Assembly (NCBI GenBank): GCA_023145315.1 | Contig: JAGLEA010000002.1 | Coordinates: 1-8,106, forward strand | Direction: 5' to 3' | From: Psychrilyobacter sp. | GTDB taxonomy: Bacteria > Fusobacteriota > Fusobacteriia > Fusobacteriales > Fusobacteriaceae | Length of the DNA: 8,106 nt | In this document: in pieces, positions 1-6,557 of the stretch | How positions within the stretch are numbered: position 1 is the first letter of the stretch | Layout: each line of letters starts with the position of its first letter | The notes under the pieces: model-generated | The model's database searches: none | The model's input: only the letters and a program-made list of their open reading frames with translations | Told to the model about the DNA's origin: nothing | Position numbers and translations under genes: made by a program

Positions 1-8
1 TTTAATTA

Positions 9-17
9 TGGTAAAAT
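9..17 (+). promoter_or_regulatory. Possible extended -10 promoter element upstream of the CBS gene
   Basis: TG (9-10), one spacer base, then TAAAAT (12-17) resembles an extended -10 (TGnTATAAT) with one mismatch in the hexamer. Any -35 box would lie before the window. A start of transcription near 24 would leave a leader of about 25 nt before the ATG at 50. The sequence is AT-rich, so chance matches are common, and an upstream gene may instead read through. Confidence 0.35.
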
Positions 18-49
18 AATCTAATAAACGCTAAATAGGAGTGAAAATT

Positions 50-493
50 ATGAAAAAAATAAGCGATGTAATGAACACAGATTTAATAACAATTGATGCA
101 AACTTATCATTTGAAAAAGTTTTAAAAATAATGATAGAAAAAGGTGTAGGGAAATTACCTGTAATAGAAAATGGAAAACTAATAGGAGTAGTAACACGTG
201 ATGATGTTTTAGTTAGACAAGAAACAGCACCATTGCCACCAGTAGTAGCATTTTGGGACCTTTTAATAACATTACCAGAAAGTAAGAACTTCAAAGAAAA
301 ATTAAAAAAACTATCTGCATATACAGCAAAGGATCTTATGACAAAAAAATATAAAGTAGCTAAGAAAACAGATGACTTAGCAGTTGTAGTAGATCAAATA
401 GTTGAACAACATTATAATTTTGTCCTTGTTGTAGAAGGGGATTCTATAGAAGGAATAATAACAAAAACAGATTTAATCAATAAAAGTTTCTAA
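50..493 (+). CDS. Stand-alone twin-CBS-domain protein
   Basis: A soluble protein of 147 residues consisting almost only of two CBS domains (about 5-56 and 92-147). They are joined by a linker with a short hydrophobic, proline-rich patch (PLPPVVAFWD, 61-70). Each CBS ends in the GxxTxxD signature that in the family contacts the ribose/phosphate of adenine nucleotides: G46-T49-D52 and G135-T138-D141. By family knowledge such a Bateman module binds AMP, ATP, SAM or similar ligands and acts as a sensor; which ligand and which partner cannot be read here. I chose ATG at 50 because AGGAG (37-41) lies 8 nt before it; the in-frame GTG at 41 overlaps that ribosome site and would add only three residues. 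The gene lies 35 bp upstream of a membrane protein that carries its own CBS pair, so it may act with that system. It is probably the first gene of the unit, or an internal one if the operon starts further left. Confidence 0.9.
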   Translation: MKKISDVMNTDLITIDANLSFEKVLKIMIEKGVGKLPVIENGKLIGVVTRDDVLVRQETAPLPPVVAFWDLLITLPESKNFKEKLKKLSAYTAKDLMTKKYKVAKKTDDLAVVVDQIVEQHYNFVLVVEGDSIEGIITKTDLINKSF

Positions 494-511
494 AACTTTA
501 AATAAACGGGG

Positions 512-531
512 AAGGTGTAAGAAAAAAATTG
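512..531 (+). promoter_or_regulatory. Ribosome site and TTG start of the CNNM/CorC gene
   Basis: AAGGTG (512-517) is the only purine-rich site near the start and is 11 nt from the TTG at 529, a long spacing. Reading in frame upstream of 529 gives a TAA at 499-501 and no ATG or GTG between. The next residues (MEIYSQFILLGILI) are the expected N-terminal membrane helix of the family, so TTG is the best start. The weak start codon and long spacing suggest modest translation. Confidence 0.65.
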
Positions 532-1803
532 GAAATTTATAGTCAATTTATTTTATTAGGTATATTAATCATATTATCAGGAGTGTTTTCAGCATCTGAA
601 ACTGCTCTAACAGCATTTAAAAGTACAGATCTTGAGGAGATAGAGAAATCTAATCCTAAGACGGCAAAATTATTAAAAATATGGTTAACTAAACCAAATG
701 AAATTTTAACAGCAATACTTCTAGGAAATAACATAGTAAATATACTAGCTTCTTCTATTGCAACTGTAGTAACACTACAGGTAATGGGGGAAAAATCAGG
801 AAATGCAATAGTTGTTGCGACTGTATCAATGACTCTTGTTGTTTTAATATTTGGTGAAATAACTCCTAAGATAGTAGCTAAAACATATTCGAAAAAGATA
901 TCCGGGTTAATGATCGGACCTATCTACATTTTAAGTATAATTGCTCTACCACTAATAAAATTACTTATGTTTATTACAAAGATAATAAGTAGTATGTTAG
1001 GTGTAAATATCAAAGAGGAAAACTTAATGATAACAGAGGATGAGATTATATCTTACATAAGTGTAGGAGAATCTGAAGGCGTTATTGAAGAGGAAGAAAG
1101 GGAGATGCTTCACTCGGTAATAGAGTTTGGTGATACTATGGCGAAAGAAGTAATGACACCGAGAACTTCAATATTTATGATAGATTCAGAGTCAACTATC
1201 GATGAAGTTTGGGATGAAATAATTCAATCTGGGTATTCTAGAATACCTGTATATGGTGAGGATTTAGATGATATATTAGGAATACTATATGTGAAAGATC
1301 TACTAGTATTAGCTAAAGACAATAAAACTAGTAGCCTTGTAAAAGATATGATACGAGATGGATATTATATACCAGAGACAAAAGCAAGTTTTGAAGTGTT
1401 AGAAGAATTTAGACAAAAGCAAGTACATATGGCGATAGTATTAGATGAATATGGTGGAACTGTAGGACTTTTAACAATTGAAGACCTCATAGAAGAGATC
1501 ATAGGTGAGATAAAAGATGAATATGATATCCATGAGGAAGATGAGATAAATCAAGTTGCTCCTAATAAATATAAAGTAGATGCCAGAATTAGTTTAGAAG
1601 ATTTAAACAAAGAACTAGATCTAGCTATACCAGAATCAGAAGATTATGAAAGCTTAGGTGGTTACATGGTGGATATCTTAGGAAAAGTTGGGGAAGTAAA
1701 TGATATTGTGGAAATAAATGATATAAAATTAAGAATTGTGGAAATAGAGAAGATGAGAATAATAACAATTCTTGTTGAAACAGCGGAGGAAAAGAAAGAA
1801 TGA
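529..1803 (+). CDS. CNNM/CorC (HlyC)-type membrane protein, probable divalent cation transporter or regulator
   Basis: The protein has 424 residues in the classic order. First is an N-terminal DUF21/CNNM transmembrane domain (about 5-190) with hallmark stretches SASETA (21-26), GNNIVN (66-71) and FGEITPK (108-114). Next is a CBS pair (about 205-327), with MTPR at 209-212 and the DEYGGTVGLLTIEDL signature at 306-320. Last is a C-terminal CorC_HlyC domain (about 340-417). Length and layout match the family often misnamed hemolysin; characterised relatives such as CNNM proteins and S. aureus MpfA act in Mg2+ efflux or tolerance, so magnesium (or cobalt) handling at the cytoplasmic membrane is the likely role. 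Haemolytic activity should not be assumed. Translation starts at TTG. The stop codon overlaps the next start as ATGA, indicating translational coupling to the DUF502 protein. It is complete, with no missing motif seen. Confidence 0.93.
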   Translation: MEIYSQFILLGILIILSGVFSASETALTAFKSTDLEEIEKSNPKTAKLLKIWLTKPNEILTAILLGNNIVNILASSIATVVTLQVMGEKSGNAIVVATVSMTLVVLIFGEITPKIVAKTYSKKISGLMIGPIYILSIIALPLIKLLMFITKIISSMLGVNIKEENLMITEDEIISYISVGESEGVIEEEEREMLHSVIEFGDTMAKEVMTPRTSIFMIDSESTIDEVWDEIIQSGYSRIPVYGEDLDDILGILYVKDLLVLAKDNKTSSLVKDMIRDGYYIPETKASFEVLEEFRQKQVHMAIVLDEYGGTVGLLTIEDLIEEIIGEIKDEYDIHEEDEINQVAPNKYKVDARISLEDLNKELDLAIPESEDYESLGGYMVDILGKVGEVNDIVEINDIKLRIVEIEKMRIITILVETAEEKKE

Positions 1804-2444
1804 AAAGCTTAAAAAGTTTATTTTTTACAGGTTTAATAGCTATACTTCCATTACTTATTACGATTAATTTATTAATTTGGATCTCTAGATTAATAAGTGG
1901 ATATTTAAATGGAAATATAGTAATAATAGAAATGGTTAAACATCTCTCACACGAGGATCTTCAGTCAGAACTACCGGTAAAGATCATGGTGTATATATTT
2001 GCCGTATTAATATTGACACTATTAATTATTTTGATGGGTTTAGCAATGAAAAATGTAATAGGAAAAGCTATAGCCAACAGTATTGATAAGATAATTTCAA
2101 AGATTCCCGTAATAAAAACAATCTATACAACGATATTACAAATTAGAGAGCTTATGTTTTCTTCGGGAACAAAGGCATATCAAAAAGTTGTACTTATAGA
2201 ATATCCACGAAAAGGAAGCTATAGTTTAGGTTTCTTAACGAATAGAAATAACAAATTCTTTTGTGATCTATTAGAGAAAGAGGAACTAATAAGTATATTT
2301 GTGCCAACATCTCCTAATCCAACCTCAGGAATGTTTATCATGGTAGAAAGTTCAGAAGTAAGAGAATTAGATATAAAAGTAGAAGATGCTATTAAGTTAA
2401 TAGTATCAGGTGGAGCCATTATTCCAAAAAACATGGAAAAATAG
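1800..2444 (+). CDS. DUF502 family membrane protein
   Basis: The protein has 214 residues. Two predicted membrane helices (about 6-28 and 62-83) flank a short loop, followed by a soluble C-terminal domain. Family hallmarks are the F-TGL-ILPLLIT start (8-21), the KIPVIKTIYTT segment (101-111), FVPTSPNPTSG (167-177), and a closing VEDAIKLIVSGGAIIP (194-209). By these it belongs to DUF502, a widespread bacterial and plant-chloroplast inner-membrane family (plant members are called LIKE COV) with no established biochemical role in bacteria. The start ATG (1800-1802) overlaps the previous stop by 4 bp and has GGAGG (1785-1789) 10 nt upstream, so the two membrane proteins are probably made in coupled amounts. 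I infer a shared envelope role with the CNNM protein only from this coupling. Confidence 0.9.
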   Translation: MKSLKSLFFTGLIAILPLLITINLLIWISRLISGYLNGNIVIIEMVKHLSHEDLQSELPVKIMVYIFAVLILTLLIILMGLAMKNVIGKAIANSIDKIISKIPVIKTIYTTILQIRELMFSSGTKAYQKVVLIEYPRKGSYSLGFLTNRNNKFFCDLLEKEELISIFVPTSPNPTSGMFIMVESSEVRELDIKVEDAIKLIVSGGAIIPKNMEK

Positions 2445-2453
2445 GAGTTGAAA

Positions 2454-3365
2454 ATGAAAAAAATATTATTACTAGTAATTATAATATTAACATTTGTAAG
2501 TTGTACAAACTCAGAAAAAGAAAAGAAAAAGGAGCACTATCTAATTAGAGGAATGAACTATGCTAGAGAGCAAAAATATACAAAAGCTATTGAAGAATAT
2601 AAAGCATATTACGAACAAGATAAAAAGAATCCAATTCTACTAAGAGAAATGGCTCTAGCTTATGCTTATTTAGGAGACTACAAAACAAGTGAGAAATACT
2701 ATTTAGCAGCGATAAAGATAGAACCAAATGATCAACCAACAATTTCTAATATAGCTATTCTTTATTATAAGATGGGAGATTTGAAGAAAAGTAAGAAATA
2801 CCTAGAAAAACAATCATCAGATAGTACAGACTATAAGATATTTTTACTAAAAGGAAATATAGCTTTTGCTGAAGGAAACTATGAAGAGGCATATATTAAT
2901 TTTTCAAAGATCTTAAATTATGTAGATACTAGTAACTATATATTTGTAGATAAATATGTTGAAGTTTTAAAAAGAACGAAGAGAACGGGTGAAATATATA
3001 GCTTTATCTATACAACATATCAAAATAGAAAAAGTGACCCTATAACTGTAATTAAATACTCAAGATATTTAATAGATGTACTTGATGATTATGACGGCGC
3101 TTTTAAAGCTCTAAAGGAATATCTATCAAAATCAAAAAACGATGCTGTAACTCTTGAGATTGCTAAAAGAAGCTTCGAAGTAGGGAAAACAAAGGAAGCA
3201 GAACTATACTTAGAACATCTAACAGCAGCTTATAAATACGATATAGAAGTTTTACAACTTCGTAAAGAGATAGCATTGAAAAATAATAACTCAGAAGAAG
3301 CAAAAAAATATCAAAAAATAATTGATAAGGTGAGTGACTTAGATGGAGAAGCAGATAAGGATTAG
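2454..3365 (+). CDS. TPR-repeat lipoprotein
   Basis: The protein has 303 residues. A short lipoprotein signal peptide (MKK, then a run of hydrophobic residues, then FVSC) places the lipidated cysteine at 17. A Lys/Glu-rich tether follows, then tandem tetratricopeptide repeats. Clear units are at about 27-60 (ARE-KYTKAIEEYKAYYEQD), 61-94 (AYLGDYKTSEKYYLAAIKIEPN), 95-126 (YKMGDLKKSKKYLE) and 129-158 (GNIAFAEGNYEEAYINF); the C-terminal half looks like degenerate helical repeats. TPRs are protein-binding scaffolds, so a role as an envelope-anchored adaptor is likely; the partner is unknown. I chose ATG 2454 because AGGAG (2443-2447) is 6 nt upstream; an in-frame TTG at 2448 directly abuts that site and is unlikely. 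The ribosome site overlaps the preceding stop codon (TAG, 2442-2444). The 3' end overlaps the NUDIX gene by 23 bp. Confidence 0.9.
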   Translation: MKKILLLVIIILTFVSCTNSEKEKKKEHYLIRGMNYAREQKYTKAIEEYKAYYEQDKKNPILLREMALAYAYLGDYKTSEKYYLAAIKIEPNDQPTISNIAILYYKMGDLKKSKKYLEKQSSDSTDYKIFLLKGNIAFAEGNYEEAYINFSKILNYVDTSNYIFVDKYVEVLKRTKRTGEIYSFIYTTYQNRKSDPITVIKYSRYLIDVLDDYDGAFKALKEYLSKSKNDAVTLEIAKRSFEVGKTKEAELYLEHLTAAYKYDIEVLQLRKEIALKNNNSEEAKKYQKIIDKVSDLDGEADKD

Positions 3366-3783
3366 AGTACAGGGAATATTAGAAAAAGAAGATGAAGTTT
3401 TATTAGTAAGACACGAAAAAAATGGTGTAGAATATAATTTACTACCTGGTGGTGGAGTTGATTTAGGAGAGGACTTTAGAACAGCTCTAAAAAGAGAATA
3501 TCTAGAAGAGTGTAATATAGTTGTAGAAGTTGGGGATATGATATTTATATCTGAAGGGATTGCTCCTAATGGAAGTCGGCATATTGTAAATGTTTATTTC
3601 AAAGTAGAATATGTGAGTGGTGAGCTAGAATTAGGTATTGATGGAAATTTAATTGGTGTAGAATACATTAAAAAATCAGATATAGATAAAATAACTTTGT
3701 ATCCAAATACAAAAAAAGAGTTAAAAGATTACTTTGAAAATGGATCTACAGGGGTTAAATATTTAGGGAATCGTTGGGAATAG
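3343..3783 (+). CDS. NUDIX hydrolase
   Basis: A single-domain protein of 146 residues. The Nudix box (GX5EX7REUXEEXGU) runs from 37 to 59: G37, E43, then R51-E52-Y53-L54-E55-E56, with I59 at the end. Glutamates E52, E55 and E56, which bind the catalytic metal in the family, are all present. The usual glycine near the box end is N58 here, a mild departure. An N-terminal strand (RIRVQGILEKEDEVLLVRH) and the NLLPGGG lead-in fit the family. Nudix enzymes hydrolyse nucleoside diphosphates linked to another group; the substrate cannot be assigned from sequence. The start ATG lies inside the end of the TPR gene (23-bp overlap), with AAGGTGAG about 8 nt upstream, suggesting coupling. Being next to apt and rel makes a nucleotide-pool substrate attractive, but this is inference. 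Confidence 0.9.
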   Translation: MEKQIRIRVQGILEKEDEVLLVRHEKNGVEYNLLPGGGVDLGEDFRTALKREYLEECNIVVEVGDMIFISEGIAPNGSRHIVNVYFKVEYVSGELELGIDGNLIGVEYIKKSDIDKITLYPNTKKELKDYFENGSTGVKYLGNRWE

Positions 3784-3800
3784 ATAATAGGAGATAAATT

Positions 3801-4313
3801 ATGAATTTAAAAGATTATATAGCATTAGTAGAAGATTATCCCAAACCAGGAATAATGTTTAGAGATATCACTCCTTTACTAGCTAATGGAAAAGCATTTA
3901 AACAAGCAACAAATGAAATAGTAAAATATGCAAAAGAGAAGCAAATTGATCTAGTTGTAGGACCTGAAGCACGTGGATTCATATTTGGATGCCCTGTATC
4001 AAACGAGTTAGAGGTAGGGTTTGCTCCTGTTAGAAAACCAGGTAAATTACCTAGAGAAACAGTAGAATATAGTTATGATCTAGAATATGGATCTAATACT
4101 CTATGTATGCATAAGGATTCAATAAAACCAGGGGAAAGAGTTCTTATAGTAGATGATCTACTAGCAACTGGTGGAACTGTAGAAGCAACAGTGAAAATAA
4201 TAGAAGATCTTGGTGGAATAGTTGTTGGAATGGCTTTCCTTATAGAATTAGAAGGGTTAGGTGGAAGAAAAAACTTAGCTAAATATGATATTATGACAAT
4301 TATGAAATACTAA
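3801..4313 (+). CDS. apt: Adenine phosphoribosyltransferase
   Basis: The protein has 170 residues, the normal length for bacterial Apt. It catalyses adenine + PRPP to AMP + PPi in purine salvage in the cytosol. The type I phosphoribosyltransferase PRPP-binding motif is plain at 114-126 (VLIVDDLLATGGT), with the paired acids D118-D119. The N-terminal PKPGIMFRDITPLL (14-27), the VVGPEARGFIFG segment (52-63) and RKPGKLPRET (78-87, the flexible loop) are family signatures specific for Apt rather than Hpt or Xpt. The C-terminus (YDIMTIMKY) fits too. AGGAG (3789-3793) is 7 nt before ATG 3801. Its position directly before rel is a familiar arrangement (apt-relA neighbours in many low-GC bacteria). 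By family knowledge purine salvage supplies the nucleotide pool that feeds and responds to (p)ppGpp. Confidence 0.97.
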   Translation: MNLKDYIALVEDYPKPGIMFRDITPLLANGKAFKQATNEIVKYAKEKQIDLVVGPEARGFIFGCPVSNELEVGFAPVRKPGKLPRETVEYSYDLEYGSNTLCMHKDSIKPGERVLIVDDLLATGGTVEATVKIIEDLGGIVVGMAFLIELEGLGGRKNLAKYDIMTIMKY

Positions 4314-4318
4314 GTAGG

Positions 4319-4343
4319 AGCGGCACATAGTGTCGCTTTTATT
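4319..4343 (+). terminator. Small intrinsic terminator or attenuator hairpin between apt and rel
   Basis: AGCGGCAC (4319-4326) pairs with GTGTCGCT (4330-4337) as an 8-bp stem with one G-U pair and a 3-nt ATA loop. It is followed by TTTTATT. The stem is GC-rich in a very AT-rich setting and begins 5 bp after the apt stop codon. The T-tract is short and interrupted, so partial read-through into rel is plausible; it may instead serve as a 3'-end stabiliser for the apt mRNA. No separate promoter for rel is evident in the 21 bp that remain. Confidence 0.6.
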
Positions 4344-4351
4344 AGGAAAAA

Positions 4352-4360
4352 AAGGAGGTG
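4352..4360 (+). promoter_or_regulatory. Near-perfect Shine-Dalgarno site for rel
   Basis: AAGGAGGTG matches the anti-Shine-Dalgarno complement along nine bases and is well spaced (GGAGG core 6 nt from ATG 4365). The other genes here mostly use only AGGAG or weaker sites. This suggests that each rel message is translated efficiently even if the hairpin just upstream lowers message amount. Confidence 0.8.
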
Positions 4361-4364
4361 AATT

Positions 4365-6533
4365 ATGGATTATAAATTATATCTAAAGCATGAAATAGAA
4401 AAAAATAAACTTGATTTAAACGAAGAATTAATTTTTTCTGCCCTTGATTTTGCTATTGAATCACACATTGGACAATATAGAAAATCAGAGGAAGAGTACA
4501 TTATACATCCAATCGAGGTAACAAAGATACTTATCAATATGAAGATGGATACAGATACTATAGTGGCAGGTCTCCTACATGATATAGTAGAAGATACTTT
4601 AACTACCGTTCCAGACCTTAACTATAATTTTGGTGAAGATATAGGGAAACTAGTAGATGGAGTTACTAAGTTAACGAATCTTCCAGTGGGGAGTAATAAA
4701 CAGCCAGAGAACATAAGAAAGATGATCGTTGCTATGGCAAATGATATAAGAGTAGTAATTATAAAATTAGCAGATAGACTTCATAACATGAGAACATTGA
4801 AACACATGCCAGCTCATAAACAGGTTAGGATAGCAGAGGAAACGCTAAGTATCTTTGCACCTCTAGCACATAGGATAGGAATGGCAAAGATTAAATGGGA
4901 ATTAGAAGATCTTTGTTTATATTACCTTGAACCTCTTGCTTATAAAACACTAGTAAGAATGATAAATAGAAAAAGAGCTGAACGTGAAGAATTTACTAAT
5001 GATGTTATTTCTAAAATAAATGAGAAGTTAGAGTCAAATAATATATTTAGTAAGATATCAGGAAGAGTAAAACATTTTTATAGTATATATAAAAAGATGT
5101 CTGAAAAAAATAAAAGTTTTGAGGAGTTATATGATCTAACTGCAGTACGTGTTCTCGTGGATACAGAAGGAGAATGCTATAGTGTTTTGGGACTTTTACA
5201 CAGTTCATGGAAGCCTGTTCCAGGTAGATTCAAAGATTATATTGCTGTACCAAAATCAAATGGATATCAATCTATTCACACTACTTTAGTAGGACCTCAG
5301 GGGAACTTTATAGAGATACAGATTAGAACTAAAGAGATGCATGCAGTAGCTGAGGATGGAATAGCAGCACATTGGAACTATAAAGAAAAAAATAAAAATT
5401 CTAAAGCAGATAATGTTTATTCATGGCTTAGAAAAATTTTAGAGTGGCAAAATGAAGCAGATACCTCAGAAGAATTTATAAAAACAGTAACAGGGGATAT
5501 ATTAAATGAAACGGTTTTTGTATTTTCTCCTAAAGGTGATGTTGTAGAACTTAGAAAAGGTGCAACACCACTTGATTTTGCATTCCATATCCATACCCAA
5601 GTGGGATATAAGTGTATAGGTGCTAAGGTAAATGATAAGATTGTACCAATCGACTATACTCTAGAAACAGGAGATAGAATAGATATAATCACATCAAATG
5701 TATCAAAGGGACCAGGTCGTGATTGGCTAAACATAGTGGTTACTCAGAGTGCAAAAAGTAAGATTAAAAGATGGATTAAAGAAAAAAATTATGATGAAAA
5801 TGTAAAAATAGGTCGTGAAATATTAGAAAAGGAATTAATAAAGGTAGGTTCTTCTTTAAAAAAAATAGAGTTATTAAAAGAGATGAAAGAATATCTAGAT
5901 AAAAATCACTTTAATAGTTTAGAAGAATTTTTATTAAAAATATCAAGTAAAAAATTAAATGTCCCACAATTTGTAGGAAGATTATTAAAACATGAAAAAG
6001 TTGAAGAAAAAAAAGAGATAAATGACTTTGTTAAAGAGAGTAAAAAGAAAAAAAACAGAAAGAAAAATGATTATGGTGTAATAATAGAGGGATTAGATAA
6101 TACTATTATTAGATTTGCAAAGTGTTGTACACCACTTCCAGGAGATGAAATTGGCGGATATATCACAACATATGGAGATATAGGGATTCATAGAAAGGAT
6201 TGTAAAAACTATAAATCATTAGTAAAAAGAGATTCAAAAAGACAAATAGATGCCAAATGGGACTCTGAAGTAGCAACGAACAAACTAAATAAATACAAGT
6301 TCTCATTTGTTGTTGTAACTGCCGATAGAAGTAATATACTTATGGATATAGTAAAAGTAGTGGCAGATCATAAGATTGATTTAGAGGGAGTAAATACATC
6401 TACTTCTAAAAATGGTGCTGAGCAATCAATAGTTATCCAGATGGATATAGCGATCTATGAAAAAGAGGACTATAATAGACTAGTGAATCAAATTTTAAGG
6501 TTAAAAGGTGTATTAGAAATAAAAAGAAGATAA
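4365..6533 (+). CDS. rel: Bifunctional (p)ppGpp synthetase/hydrolase (Rel, RelA/SpoT family)
   Basis: The protein has 722 residues, full length for a long RSH enzyme of the stringent response. Domains in order are as follows. The HD hydrolase (about 25-200) has metal ligands H48, H72-D73 and D137, plus E76-D77 and N141. The synthetase (about 235-370) has D257 and E317-x-Q319, and GRFKDYIAVPK at 287-297. TGS spans about 383-445. A helical region follows, then a zinc-finger-like domain (C587-C588, H609, C613) and a C-terminal ACT domain (about 643-720). Hydrolase residues are intact, and the synthetase has the RxKD motif (R288-D291) typical of bifunctional Rel rather than the ExDD of synthetase-only RelA. 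It should therefore both make (p)ppGpp from ATP and GDP/GTP and degrade it, sensing uncharged tRNA on the ribosome. A lysine-rich linker (545-568), coded by A-tracts, separates the helical region from the zinc finger. The gene follows apt and precedes tgt. Confidence 0.97.
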   Translation: MDYKLYLKHEIEKNKLDLNEELIFSALDFAIESHIGQYRKSEEEYIIHPIEVTKILINMKMDTDTIVAGLLHDIVEDTLTTVPDLNYNFGEDIGKLVDGVTKLTNLPVGSNKQPENIRKMIVAMANDIRVVIIKLADRLHNMRTLKHMPAHKQVRIAEETLSIFAPLAHRIGMAKIKWELEDLCLYYLEPLAYKTLVRMINRKRAEREEFTNDVISKINEKLESNNIFSKISGRVKHFYSIYKKMSEKNKSFEELYDLTAVRVLVDTEGECYSVLGLLHSSWKPVPGRFKDYIAVPKSNGYQSIHTTLVGPQGNFIEIQIRTKEMHAVAEDGIAAHWNYKEKNKNSKADNVYSWLRKILEWQNEADTSEEFIKTVTGDILNETVFVFSPKGDVVELRKGATPLDFAFHIHTQVGYKCIGAKVNDKIVPIDYTLETGDRIDIITSNVSKGPGRDWLNIVVTQSAKSKIKRWIKEKNYDENVKIGREILEKELIKVGSSLKKIELLKEMKEYLDKNHFNSLEEFLLKISSKKLNVPQFVGRLLKHEKVEEKKEINDFVKESKKKKNRKKNDYGVIIEGLDNTIIRFAKCCTPLPGDEIGGYITTYGDIGIHRKDCKNYKSLVKRDSKRQIDAKWDSEVATNKLNKYKFSFVVVTADRSNILMDIVKVVADHKIDLEGVNTSTSKNGAEQSIVIQMDIAIYEKEDYNRLVNQILRLKGVLEIKRR

Positions 6534-6544
6534 AAAATATAAAT

Positions 6545-6557
6545 AGGAGTTATGATG
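6545..6557 (+). promoter_or_regulatory. Ribosome site deciding the tgt start
   Basis: AGGAG (6545-6549) is followed by two adjacent in-frame ATG codons at 6552 and 6555. Spacing is 2 nt to the first and 5 nt to the second. The other genes here have 5-11 nt, so the second ATG is preferred; the two choices differ by one methionine. Confidence 0.6.

Noticed and set aside
41..52. GTG at 41 as the start of the CBS gene
   Set aside because: It is part of the AGGAG ribosome site (37-41); ATG at 50 is properly spaced.
31..294. Open frame on the minus strand antisense to the CBS gene
   Set aside because: It lies wholly opposite a gene with clear CBS motifs, shows no recognisable domain, and is Ser/Thr/Phe/Ile-rich as expected for the complement of AT-rich coding DNA.
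23..508. AATAAACG present at 23-30 and again at 501-508, each about 27 nt before a start codon
   Set aside because: An 8-base match in AT-rich leaders is easily due to chance, and it does not recur before the other genes.
543..734. Minus-strand open frame antisense to the CNNM/CorC gene
   Set aside because: Shadow of a conserved gene; no motif and no ribosome site of note.
2219..2434. Minus-strand open frame antisense to the DUF502 gene
   Set aside because: It overlaps the conserved PTSPNPTSG region on the other strand; no independent support.
2448..2456. TTG at 2448 as the start of the TPR lipoprotein gene
   Set aside because: It abuts the ribosome site AGGAG (2443-2447) with no spacing; ATG at 2454 is 6 nt away and gives a normal signal peptide.
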